6,165 bases of DNA from Candidatus Hydrogenedentota bacterium. Lineage in GTDB: Bacteria; Hydrogenedentota; Hydrogenedentia; Hydrogenedentales; SLHB01. Location of the stretch: contig PUMX01000300.1 of NCBI GenBank assembly GCA_003552485.1, positions 1-6,165 on the forward strand, read 5' to 3'. The notes under the pieces are model-generated. The model did not search any database and was not told where the DNA came from. It was given only the letters and a program-made list of their open reading frames with translations. Below are positions 1 through 6,064 of the stretch, piece by piece; within the stretch, counting starts at the first letter, position 1; each line of letters starts with the position of its first letter. Both the position numbers and the translations under genes were made by a program.

Positions 1-707
1 CCATGGCGGGGATCCTTTTCAAATTCTTCCATCCTGTGAACAATTATGTGTCCGATGAGGAAAAAGACGTCGGTCCCCGTTCTTTCAAGGCGGATCTGAA
101 AAAGGTCGCCACCGACCCGAGAGTCTTGCTGGTGACGCTCATCGGCATCATGGCCGGGCTTTCCGTCGGCAACATCACCATCCACTACACCCTCTTTCTC
201 ACAAGTGATCTCGGCTTCACCCCCTCTCTTGCCGGTGTGGCCTTGAGCGTCTTCATCGCCGGCGGCATCATCGGCAATCCCCTGTATGGGTATGTGAACG
301 ACCGCTTCTTCCTGAGCAACCGCCGCATAGGCCTTTTCATCCTCGGTCTCTTCCTCTCGGCGATGTTCGCCGTGCTTGCTTTCTATTTCGTCCCCTTCCA
401 ACCCTCGCGTGAGGTCGTGATTCTCCTTTCTTTCGTATTCGGCTTTTTCTCTTTCGCGATCATGGGCATGATGTTCACGACACTCGGCGATGTGGCGGGG
501 CCGAGATACATGGGGATGGCCACGGGCCTCATGCTCGTCTTCACCCGCATGAGCATGATGGTGGGCCCCCCGATTGTGGGGCGGATCGCCGATGTGACGG
601 GGGATTACGCCCTGGGCTGGAAGGTCATCTCTTTGGTCGTGCTCCTTCTCATCCTCTCCTTCTATGCCTTCAGCCACAAGTACCGCCATCTCCTCAAGAG
701 GAATTGA
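1..707 (+). CDS. MFS transporter, C-terminal half (5'-truncated by window edge)
   Basis: This is an inner-membrane secondary transporter of the major facilitator superfamily; its substrate cannot be told. The 234 visible residues contain six hydrophobic segments (about residues 41-66, 75-97, 108-130, 136-160, 170-195 and 206-224), which is exactly the second six-helix half of a 12-helix MFS protein. Between the first two of these lies G-N-P-L-Y-G-Y-V-N-D-R-F (about 91-102), matching the MFS motif A loop (GxxxDR-like) that recurs in the C-terminal half. A hydrophilic stretch at about 14-36 fits the central cytoplasmic loop. The reading frame is open to the left edge and the ATG at base 3 is very probably internal, so the gene starts upstream. 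The last residues are basic (HKYRHLLKRN), as usual for a cytoplasmic tail. It is convergent with the minus-strand operon, so a shared function is possible but unsupported. Confidence 0.85.
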   Translation, partial: MAGILFKFFHPVNNYVSDEEKDVGPRSFKADLKKVATDPRVLLVTLIGIMAGLSVGNITIHYTLFLTSDLGFTPSLAGVALSVFIAGGIIGNPLYGYVNDRFFLSNRRIGLFILGLFLSAMFAVLAFYFVPFQPSREVVILLSFVFGFFSFAIMGMMFTTLGDVAGPRYMGMATGLMLVFTRMSMMVGPPIVGRIADVTGDYALGWKVISLVVLLLILSFYAFSHKYRHLLKRN

Positions 708-737
708 GCCTTGGGAGGAAGATGCAAGAAACTAAGG

Positions 738-774
738 AGAAGAGCCGCAGGCCTTGAAAGGCTGCGGCTCTTCT
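738..774 (+). terminator. Strong intrinsic terminator hairpin between convergent genes, possibly bidirectional
   Basis: A 13-bp perfect stem pairs 738-750 (AGAAGAGCCGCAG) with 762-774 (CTGCGGCTCTTCT). It continues past a bulged G at 751 as CCT/AGG around a TGAA loop. On the + strand it lies 30 nt after the MFS stop codon and its 3' arm runs into TTCTATTATT, a fair U-tract. On the minus strand it lies about 50 nt after the stop of the last hydrolase and is followed by TTCTCCTTAGTTTCTT, a weaker U-rich run. The position between two convergent genes and the near-symmetrical flanks suggest it ends transcripts from both sides, more efficiently on the + strand. Confidence 0.8.
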
Positions 775-824
775 ATTATTGGTACCGGAATCGCGGTCCC
801 ATCCGCAATCCCGCGGAGGAGACA

Positions 825-1712
825 TCATTGCCGCAAGAAAGCGTCCATTCTTTCCGCGAGTTCTTCGATCACATCGGTGATGGGGGAATGGCCGGCGTTC
901 TCGAAGATGTGGGTTTTTGCGCCGGGAAGGGCTTCGAGCGTCTGTTTGAACATCACCTCGGGAATCACGAGGTCCTTCTTCCCCCAGAAAGCCAAGACAT
1001 CGGCTTGCACATCCGCGATGCTTCCGTCGCCTTCGACAAGGCCGTTGTGTTCGTTTGTCATGTTGAAGGTCATGAGGGCCCAGTCGATGTCGATAAGATT
1101 CTTCTGTTTGAGAGTCTCTTCAAGATAGCATTCATATTCCGCTTCAGGGGGCTCTTCGACATTGTAGATGAGACTCGACCAGACTTGGCGCATGAAGTTT
1201 TTGTCGTTGTTGGCCATGGCTTGTGCGGGCGGGTGCACCTGGATGGGATCTTTTGCCATCTCTTCTTTGGTTTGATAGTTTTCGCCGGGAATCGGTTGCA
1301 TGTTCTCGTCCTTCTTGAAGATGGGATAGCCTTTCGGCGAACAGGATTCGATGAGGATTACCTTTTTCACGCGGTCGGGGAGGAGGGCGGCCATCTTCAT
1401 AGCTATGCCGCCGCCCGTGCTCCAACCGGCCACATGGAAAGAATCGATTCCCTTCTTTTCCATGAAGTGGCGAAGATCTTTTGCCAGATCCTCCAAGGAA
1501 TCAATCGGCTCGTTGTAGGTGGAATCTCCGAATCCCCGCAAATCGGGAGCAAGGATGTGGTAACGATCGGCCATTTCCCTGATGAGTGGTTCGTAATGCA
1601 CACCGCTGCTCATGTTGCCGTGGACGAGAAGGAGCGTCTCTTTTCTCTCTTTGTCCGTTTCGATGTAGGCCAATGTTTCCTGGTTGGGCAGGGTGATTGT
1701 CCGTTTTTCCAT
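825..1712 (-). CDS. Alpha/beta-fold hydrolase (serine hydrolase), last gene of operon
   Basis: This is a cytoplasmic serine hydrolase of the alpha/beta-hydrolase fold, 295 residues, a normal length for the family. In order, it shows an oxyanion-hole motif H31-G32-N-M, the L-R-G-F-G-D-S segment (58-64) typical of the strand 4-helix B region, the nucleophile elbow G96-W-S98-T-G100 followed by a further G, the acid in W-G-K-K-D247, and the catalytic histidine in N-A-G-H275-S-P. The triad Ser98/Asp247/His275 is therefore complete. A cap domain of about residues 125-225 would set substrate choice; it is rich in Glu, Met and Pro and I cannot match it to a known specificity. Related families include meta-cleavage-product hydrolases, enol-lactonases and esterases. 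I start at ATG 1712 because GAGGTGG lies 5 nt upstream; a TTG seven codons earlier (1733) has no good ribosome binding site. It is 17 nt downstream of the other hydrolase, which shares the fold but differs in sequence. Confidence 0.88.
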   Translation of the reverse strand: MEKRTITLPNQETLAYIETDKERKETLLLVHGNMSSGVHYEPLIREMADRYHILAPDLRGFGDSTYNEPIDSLEDLAKDLRHFMEKKGIDSFHVAGWSTGGGIAMKMAALLPDRVKKVILIESCSPKGYPIFKKDENMQPIPGENYQTKEEMAKDPIQVHPPAQAMANNDKNFMRQVWSSLIYNVEEPPEAEYECYLEETLKQKNLIDIDWALMTFNMTNEHNGLVEGDGSIADVQADVLAFWGKKDLVIPEVMFKQTLEALPGAKTHIFENAGHSPITDVIEELAERMDAFLRQ

Positions 1713-1717
1713 TGAAA

Positions 1718-1724
1718 CCACCTC
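1718..1724 (-). promoter_or_regulatory. Ribosome binding site deciding the start of the 825-1712 hydrolase
   Basis: GAGGTGG reads on the minus strand 5 nt before ATG 1712. It sits inside the 17-nt gap after the previous gene's TGA (1730-1732), so this gene can initiate independently and does not need the overlapping TTG at 1733. Confidence 0.7.
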
Positions 1725-1729
1725 GAATT

Positions 1730-2557
1730 TCAAATTTCGAACGTTTCTTCCGGATGCAAAAGAAAGCCGCGGATCGCGCTCACGAACAGTTTCGGCCGCT
1801 CATACATGCTCGCATGGCCGCAATCGTTGAAGGTGACAAGGTGAGCGTTGGGCATCTTGCTGACGAGGTGTTCCTGCTCGATTGGCGGCGTGAGCGAATC
1901 GGCATCGGCGGCGACGACGAGTGTCGGCGTCTTGATTTCCGTCAGACGACTTTCCATGTCGTGGGACTCCGCCGAGAGCGTCAGCCGCGTCATCGCCTCC
2001 AAAAACTCCTTCTTGCCGAAGACCTCCTTCGTCAACATCTCTTTCCGCGACTCCATCCAGTCATGTTTTCTCTCGTAGAAGGTGGGCGAATAGATGTAGG
2101 GGATCGTGGAAAGGTAGTAGGCTTCGCCGTCTTCGGTCAGAGCGGCCTTGTTCCAGCCTCTGCCGATGTCTTTGAGCCATGCCGATGTCTTCGCCGTGGT
2201 GTTGAAAAGCGCCATCCCCGCCAAAAGGTCAGACCGCTCAAGAGCCATCCGCAAGGCCACGCTGCCGCCATAGCTGATGCCGGCGAGACGCACATCTTCC
2301 AATCCGAGTTCTTCGATGAGGCTTATGAGCATGTCGGCTTGCGTTTTGATGTCGTAGTCTTCTTCCATCTTGTCGGAAAATCCCTGGTCGAGCATGTCCG
2401 CGCGCAAGACGAGAAAATCCTTTGTCAGGGCGGGAAGGAAGGGCTCCCAGGACTTGTGCGACATCATGATGCCGTTCAGGATGAGTAGCGGCGGGGCGTC
2501 TCTTTCGCCATCGAGTGCATAGTGCACGCGTTTTCCCTTGTGGTTGAAGGTGCTCAT
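1730..2557 (-). CDS. Alpha/beta-fold hydrolase with NG oxyanion motif
   Basis: This is a second cytoplasmic alpha/beta-fold serine hydrolase, 275 residues. The nucleophile elbow is G93-I-S95-Y-G97-G, the acid is most likely D220 (A-D-A-D220-S-L-T-P, with D218 as an alternative) and the histidine is H248 in D-C-G-H-A-S. The usual HG of the oxyanion region is replaced by N28-G29 in I-L-N-G-I-M-M-S, with S-W at 36-37 following as usual. L-R-A-D-M-L-D-Q-G-F-S-D (51-62) fills the strand 4/helix B position. The cap region (about 120-200) is aromatic- and charge-rich. The overall pattern resembles the 3-oxoadipate enol-lactonase / meta-cleavage hydrolase / haloperoxidase-like group, but the substrate is unknown. 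Its ATG overlaps the CoA-transferase stop as ATGA (2554-2557), implying translational coupling; GGAG is present only about 14 nt upstream. Sitting next to a CoA-transferase suggests a step on the same metabolite, an inference. Confidence 0.87.
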   Translation of the reverse strand: MSTFNHKGKRVHYALDGERDAPPLLILNGIMMSHKSWEPFLPALTKDFLVLRADMLDQGFSDKMEEDYDIKTQADMLISLIEELGLEDVRLAGISYGGSVALRMALERSDLLAGMALFNTTAKTSAWLKDIGRGWNKAALTEDGEAYYLSTIPYIYSPTFYERKHDWMESRKEMLTKEVFGKKEFLEAMTRLTLSAESHDMESRLTEIKTPTLVVAADADSLTPPIEQEHLVSKMPNAHLVTFNDCGHASMYERPKLFVSAIRGFLLHPEETFEI

Positions 2558-3855
2558 GGCAGGTAACCCAACTCCTTCGCCTTTTCACGGAGCCAATCAC
2601 GGAAGTCGGGGTGGGCGATGGAGATGAGTTTCTCGACGCGTTCTTGCACGTTCGCACCACGGAGACGCACAGCACCGTATTCCGTGACGACATAATCGAC
2701 ATCGTTCCTAGAGAGCGTGACGCCCGCACCCGGATTCAGGGTGGGGACGATCTTGCTGACGGTCTCTCTTTCCTCGCCGTCCTTCTTGCGGACCGATGCC
2801 GTGGAATAGAGAGAGATGAAACTCCTTCCGTTCTTGGCCCGTTGCGCACCGATGGCGGTGTCGGCTTGCCCCCCGGTGCCGCTCACCATGCGGATGCCGA
2901 CGGATTCGCTCGCGCATTGGCCGGTGAGATCGACCTCGACGGTGGAGTTGATGGAGACCTGGTTGTCGTTTTGGCCGATGATGCAGGGGTCGTTCACATA
3001 GTTGCCATCTAACATCATGACCTCGGGGTTGTCGTCGATGAAATCATAGAGGTTTTTCGTCCCCAGAGCGAAAGCGCAGACCATCTTGTCTTTGTGGAGG
3101 GTCTTCTTCTTGTTGGAGATGGCTCCCGACTTGAAAAGTCTCATGAAGCCGGTCGTGAGCATCTCCGTGTGCACACCGAGGTCCTTCTTGTCGACAAGGG
3201 CCGCCGCCACGGCGTTCGGCACGCCGCCGATGCCGAGTTGGATGGTGTCCCCGTCCCGTATGAACTCGGCGATGTGGGCTCCGATCATCTCATCTTTTTC
3301 CGTCGGTTCCAAATCGGGCAGTTCGGGGGCGTCATAATCGACCTCGACAAAATAGTCCACTTCGCTCTCGTGCAGATGCAGATCGCCATGTGTCCTCGGC
3401 AAATGGGGATTGATCTCCAACACGACCGTTTCCGCCTTCTCGATGATGGTCTTCTCATAGACGTTCGAAAGCGAAAGCGACACATATCCGTGTTTGTCGG
3501 GCGGCGTGGCGTTGCCCACATAGAGATTGACGTGCTTGTTGTCGAGTCGGCGCACGCCGGCGAAATGGAGATGGTTGGGGATATAGGTGATGTTGCCGTT
3601 CTTGAAGGCCTTGCGGAGATCCGGCGAGAAGAACCAGGTGTTCACGGTGAAGGTGTCCGCATACGCCTTCTCGAGCATGTAGGGGTAGGACGCGAGCGGC
3701 AGACAGTTGTCGACACTCACATTTTCGACTTTGTCGGCGATTTTGTGCAGGTTCATGAAGAATTCCCGACCTTCGCTCGCGGCCATCCCGGAAACAATGT
3801 GGTCGCCGCTCTTGACAAGGCCCAGGGCTTCGTCAGTGGTGATGGTCTTCGCCAT
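2554..3855 (-). CDS. CoA-transferase, acetyl-CoA hydrolase/transferase (Cat1/4-hydroxybutyrate CoA-transferase) family
   Basis: This is a cytoplasmic CoA-transferase of 433 residues, the usual length for the single-chain acetyl-CoA hydrolase/transferase family (COG0427-like), which moves CoA between acyl-CoA and a free carboxylate such as acetate through a glutamyl-CoA thioester. Visible landmarks are P-R-T-H-G-D-L-H-L-H-E-S-E-V-D (about 153-167), the glycine loop G208-I-G-G-V-P-N-A-V, H229-T-E231-M with E231 as the probable catalytic glutamate, S325-G-T-G-G-Q-A-D, and the C-terminal T-E-Y-G-A-V-R-L-R-G (391-400) followed by I-A-H-P-D-F-R. Family members use acetate with butyryl-, 4-hydroxybutyryl-, succinyl- or propionyl-CoA; which applies here cannot be told. 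ATG 3855 is chosen because AAGGAGGT lies 9 nt upstream; the ATG at 3864 abuts that site and a TTG at 3882 precedes it. A hairpin separates it from the binding-protein gene upstream, and its stop overlaps the following hydrolase start by 4 nt. Confidence 0.92.
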   Translation of the reverse strand: MAKTITTDEALGLVKSGDHIVSGMAASEGREFFMNLHKIADKVENVSVDNCLPLASYPYMLEKAYADTFTVNTWFFSPDLRKAFKNGNITYIPNHLHFAGVRRLDNKHVNLYVGNATPPDKHGYVSLSLSNVYEKTIIEKAETVVLEINPHLPRTHGDLHLHESEVDYFVEVDYDAPELPDLEPTEKDEMIGAHIAEFIRDGDTIQLGIGGVPNAVAAALVDKKDLGVHTEMLTTGFMRLFKSGAISNKKKTLHKDKMVCAFALGTKNLYDFIDDNPEVMMLDGNYVNDPCIIGQNDNQVSINSTVEVDLTGQCASESVGIRMVSGTGGQADTAIGAQRAKNGRSFISLYSTASVRKKDGEERETVSKIVPTLNPGAGVTLSRNDVDYVVTEYGAVRLRGANVQERVEKLISIAHPDFRDWLREKAKELGYLP

Positions 3856-3864
3856 TATGTGCAT

Positions 3865-3872
3865 ACCTCCTT
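3865..3872 (-). promoter_or_regulatory. Consensus Shine-Dalgarno fixing the CoA-transferase start
   Basis: AAGGAGGT, a full match to the anti-SD core, lies 9 nt before ATG 3855. It directly touches ATG 3864, which makes that codon a poor start although it is in frame. The site predicts high translation of the CoA-transferase relative to its neighbours. Confidence 0.8.
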
Positions 3873-3889
3873 GAAAAGGCAAAGGTGAA

Positions 3890-3911
3890 CGGGACGGCCG
3901 GAGCCGTCCCG
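3890..3911 (-). terminator. Stable UNCG-loop hairpin between binding-protein and CoA-transferase genes (attenuator or mRNA-stabilising element)
   Basis: A 9-bp all-Watson-Crick stem (CGGGACGGC with GCCGTCCCG) closes a four-base loop that on the minus-strand RNA reads UCCG with a C-G closing pair, that is, a UNCG-class tetraloop of exceptional stability. Two G-U pairs could extend the base. It begins 16 nt after the binding-protein stop codon. It is followed on the minus strand by TTCACCTTTGCCTTTT, which is pyrimidine-rich but an imperfect U-tract, and then by the CoA-transferase Shine-Dalgarno. It may be a leaky terminator, or a 3' stem that protects the upstream message from exonucleases; read-through is expected because the next gene has no clear promoter. 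Confidence 0.6.
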
Positions 3912-3927
3912 CCTCATAAAGAATGTG

Positions 3928-5175
3928 TCAGTCGAGCAGTTCGTCGATGCTTTGGAAGTCTTCGACCACATCGAAGTAGCCGACTTCCTCTTCGGCATCA
4001 TATTGCATCTGGAGCAAACTCATGATCTGCGTGCCGAGTCGTTTGCCGTCCCTGTAGTCGATCGGGGCGCCGAAAGGATACTCGAAGATGTCACTTTCCA
4101 TCGCATCGATGAAAGCTTCCCAGGTGATGGCGTCATCTTCGTCGAGTTGTTCTTCGAGACGGTACATGCCTTCGACAAAGACCATGGCCGCAATCCATCC
4201 CGCGATGGCGAAGGTGTTGGCCTCAAGATCAGGATCCACTTTCGAGATTTCCGCTTGGAACTCAAGATAGGCTTCGGACCAGTCGCCTTCTTCATCGAAC
4301 AGGTTCACCCAGGCGTTGGAGTAGATGGGGAAAGCGCCGAGAGCTCCGTAGATGAATTCGACGAAAGAGGCATCCGCACACACATAGGATGTGAGGACGG
4401 GCTTGTCGGCGAGGCCTTGTCCGAGCAGGGCATAGATCGATGTGACAGCGGGGGCTTGGTTCATGCCGAGGACAACAGTGTCCACATCGGCGTCCACGAT
4501 GCTCAAGGCTTCGGTGTCGTGATCGTCTCCTGCAACCTGATAGCTGACAATCTCTACGTCGAGTTCTTCGTTCAACCGTTCCATGCCGGCTTTGATTTCG
4601 AGTCCGACTTCGTCACCCGTGTAGAGGAGGCCGACCTTTTCGGCATCGAAACTACCCACGGCGCGGGCGAGCATCATCTCACCCTCGAATTCGTAGACGG
4701 GTTGTACGGGGAAGCTTGCGCGTTGTCCGCCTTCAGCCTCTTCGGTCGCCACGGTCGAGGTTCCCGTTCCGTAATACACCCGGGGGATGCCCTGCAGGTT
4801 CAGATACTCCGCGGTGGCCGCCACTGTGGGCGTGCCGAAATGCCCCACGAAAGCGAAAATCTCGTCATCCTCGAAGAGTCTTTGTGTGTAGGTCATGCCC
4901 GTGTCGGCATCGAAACCGTCGCTGTAATGGACGATTTCGATGTCGCGGCCGAACACGCCGCCTTTCTCATTGACCATGTCGAGATAGGCTTCCATGCCCG
5001 CGATGAAGGGCTGGCCGACGAAACCGAAATCGCCGGTGGTCACCGCTGTGTTGCCGATGAGTATTTTGTCGTCGAGAACACCTTGTGCATGCTCTTTCTC
5101 TTCTTCGTCACGCTGGCAAGCAGCGAGCGTGAGCGTGAAAAGAACGAGCAAAGAGAGTACGAAAAACTTTTTCAT
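3928..5175 (-). CDS. Branched-chain-amino-acid-type ABC transporter substrate-binding lipoprotein (LivJ/LivK family)
   Basis: This is the extracytoplasmic receptor of a HAAT/Liv-type ABC importer: it captures the ligand outside the membrane and delivers it to the permeases. The 415-residue product has a lipoprotein signal: K2-K3, a hydrophobic core (4-17) and the lipobox L-A-A-C20, so it should be cleaved and lipidated at Cys20. The mature part starts with an acidic linker, then I-L-I-G-N-T-A-V-T-T-G (38-48) and N-E-K-G-G-V-F-G-R (69-77), both typical of type I periplasmic-binding-protein-fold Liv receptors, and two alpha/beta lobes follow. The family binds branched-chain amino acids but also amides, urea and aromatic or other carboxylates, so the ligand is open. 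By hand count the mature chain has about 81 Asp/Glu against 18 Lys/Arg, strikingly acidic. AGGAGG lies 7 nt before ATG 5175; the adjacent ATG at 5178 (spacing 4) is nearly as likely. It is about 50 nt after livF. Confidence 0.92.
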   Translation of the reverse strand: MKKFFVLSLLVLFTLTLAACQRDEEEKEHAQGVLDDKILIGNTAVTTGDFGFVGQPFIAGMEAYLDMVNEKGGVFGRDIEIVHYSDGFDADTGMTYTQRLFEDDEIFAFVGHFGTPTVAATAEYLNLQGIPRVYYGTGTSTVATEEAEGGQRASFPVQPVYEFEGEMMLARAVGSFDAEKVGLLYTGDEVGLEIKAGMERLNEELDVEIVSYQVAGDDHDTEALSIVDADVDTVVLGMNQAPAVTSIYALLGQGLADKPVLTSYVCADASFVEFIYGALGAFPIYSNAWVNLFDEEGDWSEAYLEFQAEISKVDPDLEANTFAIAGWIAAMVFVEGMYRLEEQLDEDDAITWEAFIDAMESDIFEYPFGAPIDYRDGKRLGTQIMSLLQMQYDAEEEVGYFDVVEDFQSIDELLD

Positions 5176-5182
5176 CATGTTT

Positions 5183-5188
5183 CCTCCT
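5183..5188 (-). promoter_or_regulatory. Ribosome binding site of the substrate-binding protein with tandem ATG starts
   Basis: AGGAGG is followed by AAAC and then two consecutive ATG codons (5178 and 5175), giving spacings of 4 and 7 nt; the second is closer to the optimum. The 49-nt gap that carries it is strongly A+T-rich, unlike the rest of the window, which should keep the site unstructured and favour high translation of the receptor. Confidence 0.7.
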
Positions 5189-5227
5189 ATATTTTCATTT
5201 TTTTTATCGCAAAGCAACAACACGTTG

Positions 5228-6064
5228 CTATTTGCCGAGATAGGCTTTGACGAGTTCCTCGTCCTTGATGAGCTCTTCCGCCCTGCCTTGGCGGACTGTT
5301 TGCCCGACTTGCAGCACATAGGCGTAGTCGGCGATTTTCAAGGTCTGGAGGGCGTTTTGCTCGACGATGAGAATCGAGATGCCCATCCTGTTCAGTTCCT
5401 TGATGGTTTCGAATATGCCTTTCACGATGAGCGGGGCGAGACCGAGCGAGGGTTCGTCGAGAATCAGGAGTTTCGGCGTCCCCATCAACGCGCGGGCGAT
5501 GGCGAGCATCTGCATCTCGCCGCCGGAAAGCGTCGCGGCGATCTGCTTCTTTCTTTCCTCCAAAACCGGAAAGAGCGCATAGACCCTTGCGAGATTGTTC
5601 CGGTATGTCTCTTTGTCGGAAAGCCTCACCGGCTCATCATTCGCAGTGTCTTTGCGCCAGGCGTCATAGACGCTTTGCAAACGTCCCGGCACGGCTTTCT
5701 CGTTTACTGTCGAAACCGGAATCTCCCCGCCTTTCAGCGTGAAAGCACCGATCCGGAGATTCTCCTCGACGGTAAGGTCCGTGAAGACCTGGCGGCCTTC
5801 GGGGGCATGGAGGACGCCCTTTATGGCAATCCGTTCCGCGGGCGTCGCGGCGATATTCTCGCCGTCGAAGACGATGCTGCCTTCATCGGGGGCGAGAAGA
5901 CCGCTCACGGTCTTCAAGAGCGTGGTCTTTCCGGCGCCGTTGGATCCGAGTATCGCCACCACCTTGCCGCGGGGAACTTCCAAAGAGATGCCCCGGAGAG
6001 CCTTTATGGGCCCGTATGAGACATGCAGATCGTCGATGGTCAAGAGGGGGTCCACGTCATTCAC
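5228..6064 (-). CDS. livF: LivF-type ABC transporter ATP-binding protein with an internal insertion
   Basis: This is one of the two cytoplasmic ATPases that power the Liv-type importer. It shows Walker A G40-S-N-G-A-G-K46-T47, H-A-P-E-G-R-Q-V-F (86-94) as in LivF H/VPEGR-VF, V-E-E-N-L (99-103), signature L179-S-G-G-E-M-Q-M-L, Walker B L-L-I-L-D203-E204-P-S, and I-V-E-Q-N-A (233-238), the LivF form of the switch region where LivG proteins carry EHD. The C-terminus A-Y-L-G-K is also typical. At 278 residues it is about 40 longer than E. coli LivF (237), because of an extra stretch at about residues 109-157 between E-N-L-R-I-G-A-F and the Y-A-L-F-P helix. The coordinates use GTG 6064 (AGGA 4 nt upstream), overlapping livG by 8 nt; GTG 6055, preceded by GGGTGA at spacing 5, is an equally good or better start and shortens it by three residues. 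Confidence 0.93.
   Translation of the reverse strand: MNDVDPLLTIDDLHVSYGPIKALRGISLEVPRGKVVAILGSNGAGKTTLLKTVSGLLAPDEGSIVFDGENIAATPAERIAIKGVLHAPEGRQVFTDLTVEENLRIGAFTLKGGEIPVSTVNEKAVPGRLQSVYDAWRKDTANDEPVRLSDKETYRNNLARVYALFPVLEERKKQIAATLSGGEMQMLAIARALMGTPKLLILDEPSLGLAPLIVKGIFETIKELNRMGISILIVEQNALQTLKIADYAYVLQVGQTVRQGRAEELIKDEELVKAYLGK

Noticed and set aside
711..1715. Long open frame on the + strand opposite the last hydrolase
   Set aside because: It crosses the terminator hairpin and mirrors the hydrolase codons. Its product has no domain or plausible start, while the minus strand carries a complete catalytic triad.
1713..1733. TTG start at 1733 for the 825-1712 hydrolase, overlapping the previous stop as TTGA
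   Set aside because: No Shine-Dalgarno precedes it, while GAGGTGG stands 5 nt before ATG 1712.
3866..3876. Small CCTT-TTC-AAGG hairpin that would mask the CoA-transferase Shine-Dalgarno
   Set aside because: Four base pairs around three loop bases is too weak to claim a regulatory switch without expression data.
3094..3888. Open frame on the + strand opposite the CoA-transferase
   Set aside because: It is fully antisense to a gene with the whole set of CoA-transferase landmarks, and its composition is that of a reverse-strand artefact.
5179..5227. Possible internal promoter in the A+T-rich gap between livF and the receptor gene
   Set aside because: TTGTTG/TTGCTT and AATATA elements can be picked out, but the spacings and matches are poor and A+T-rich leaders give such hits by chance.
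3925..5250. Long open frame on the + strand (about 441 codons) opposite the substrate-binding protein gene
   Set aside because: It is antisense to a gene with a clear lipobox, ribosome binding site and family motifs. Its translation is a low-complexity mix of H, G, E, D and V without a recognisable domain, as expected when a biased codon set is read from the other strand.
5176..5319. 48-codon upstream extension of the receptor gene to 5319
   Set aside because: It would run deep into livF and place a Ser/Lys-rich stretch before a clear lipoprotein signal peptide. The AGGAGG before the tandem ATGs at 5178/5175 fixes the start.
4994..6019. Long open frame on the + strand opposite livF and the start of the receptor gene
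   Set aside because: It spans two well-supported minus-strand genes and their intergenic gap and shows no conserved motif; it is a shadow of the coding strand.
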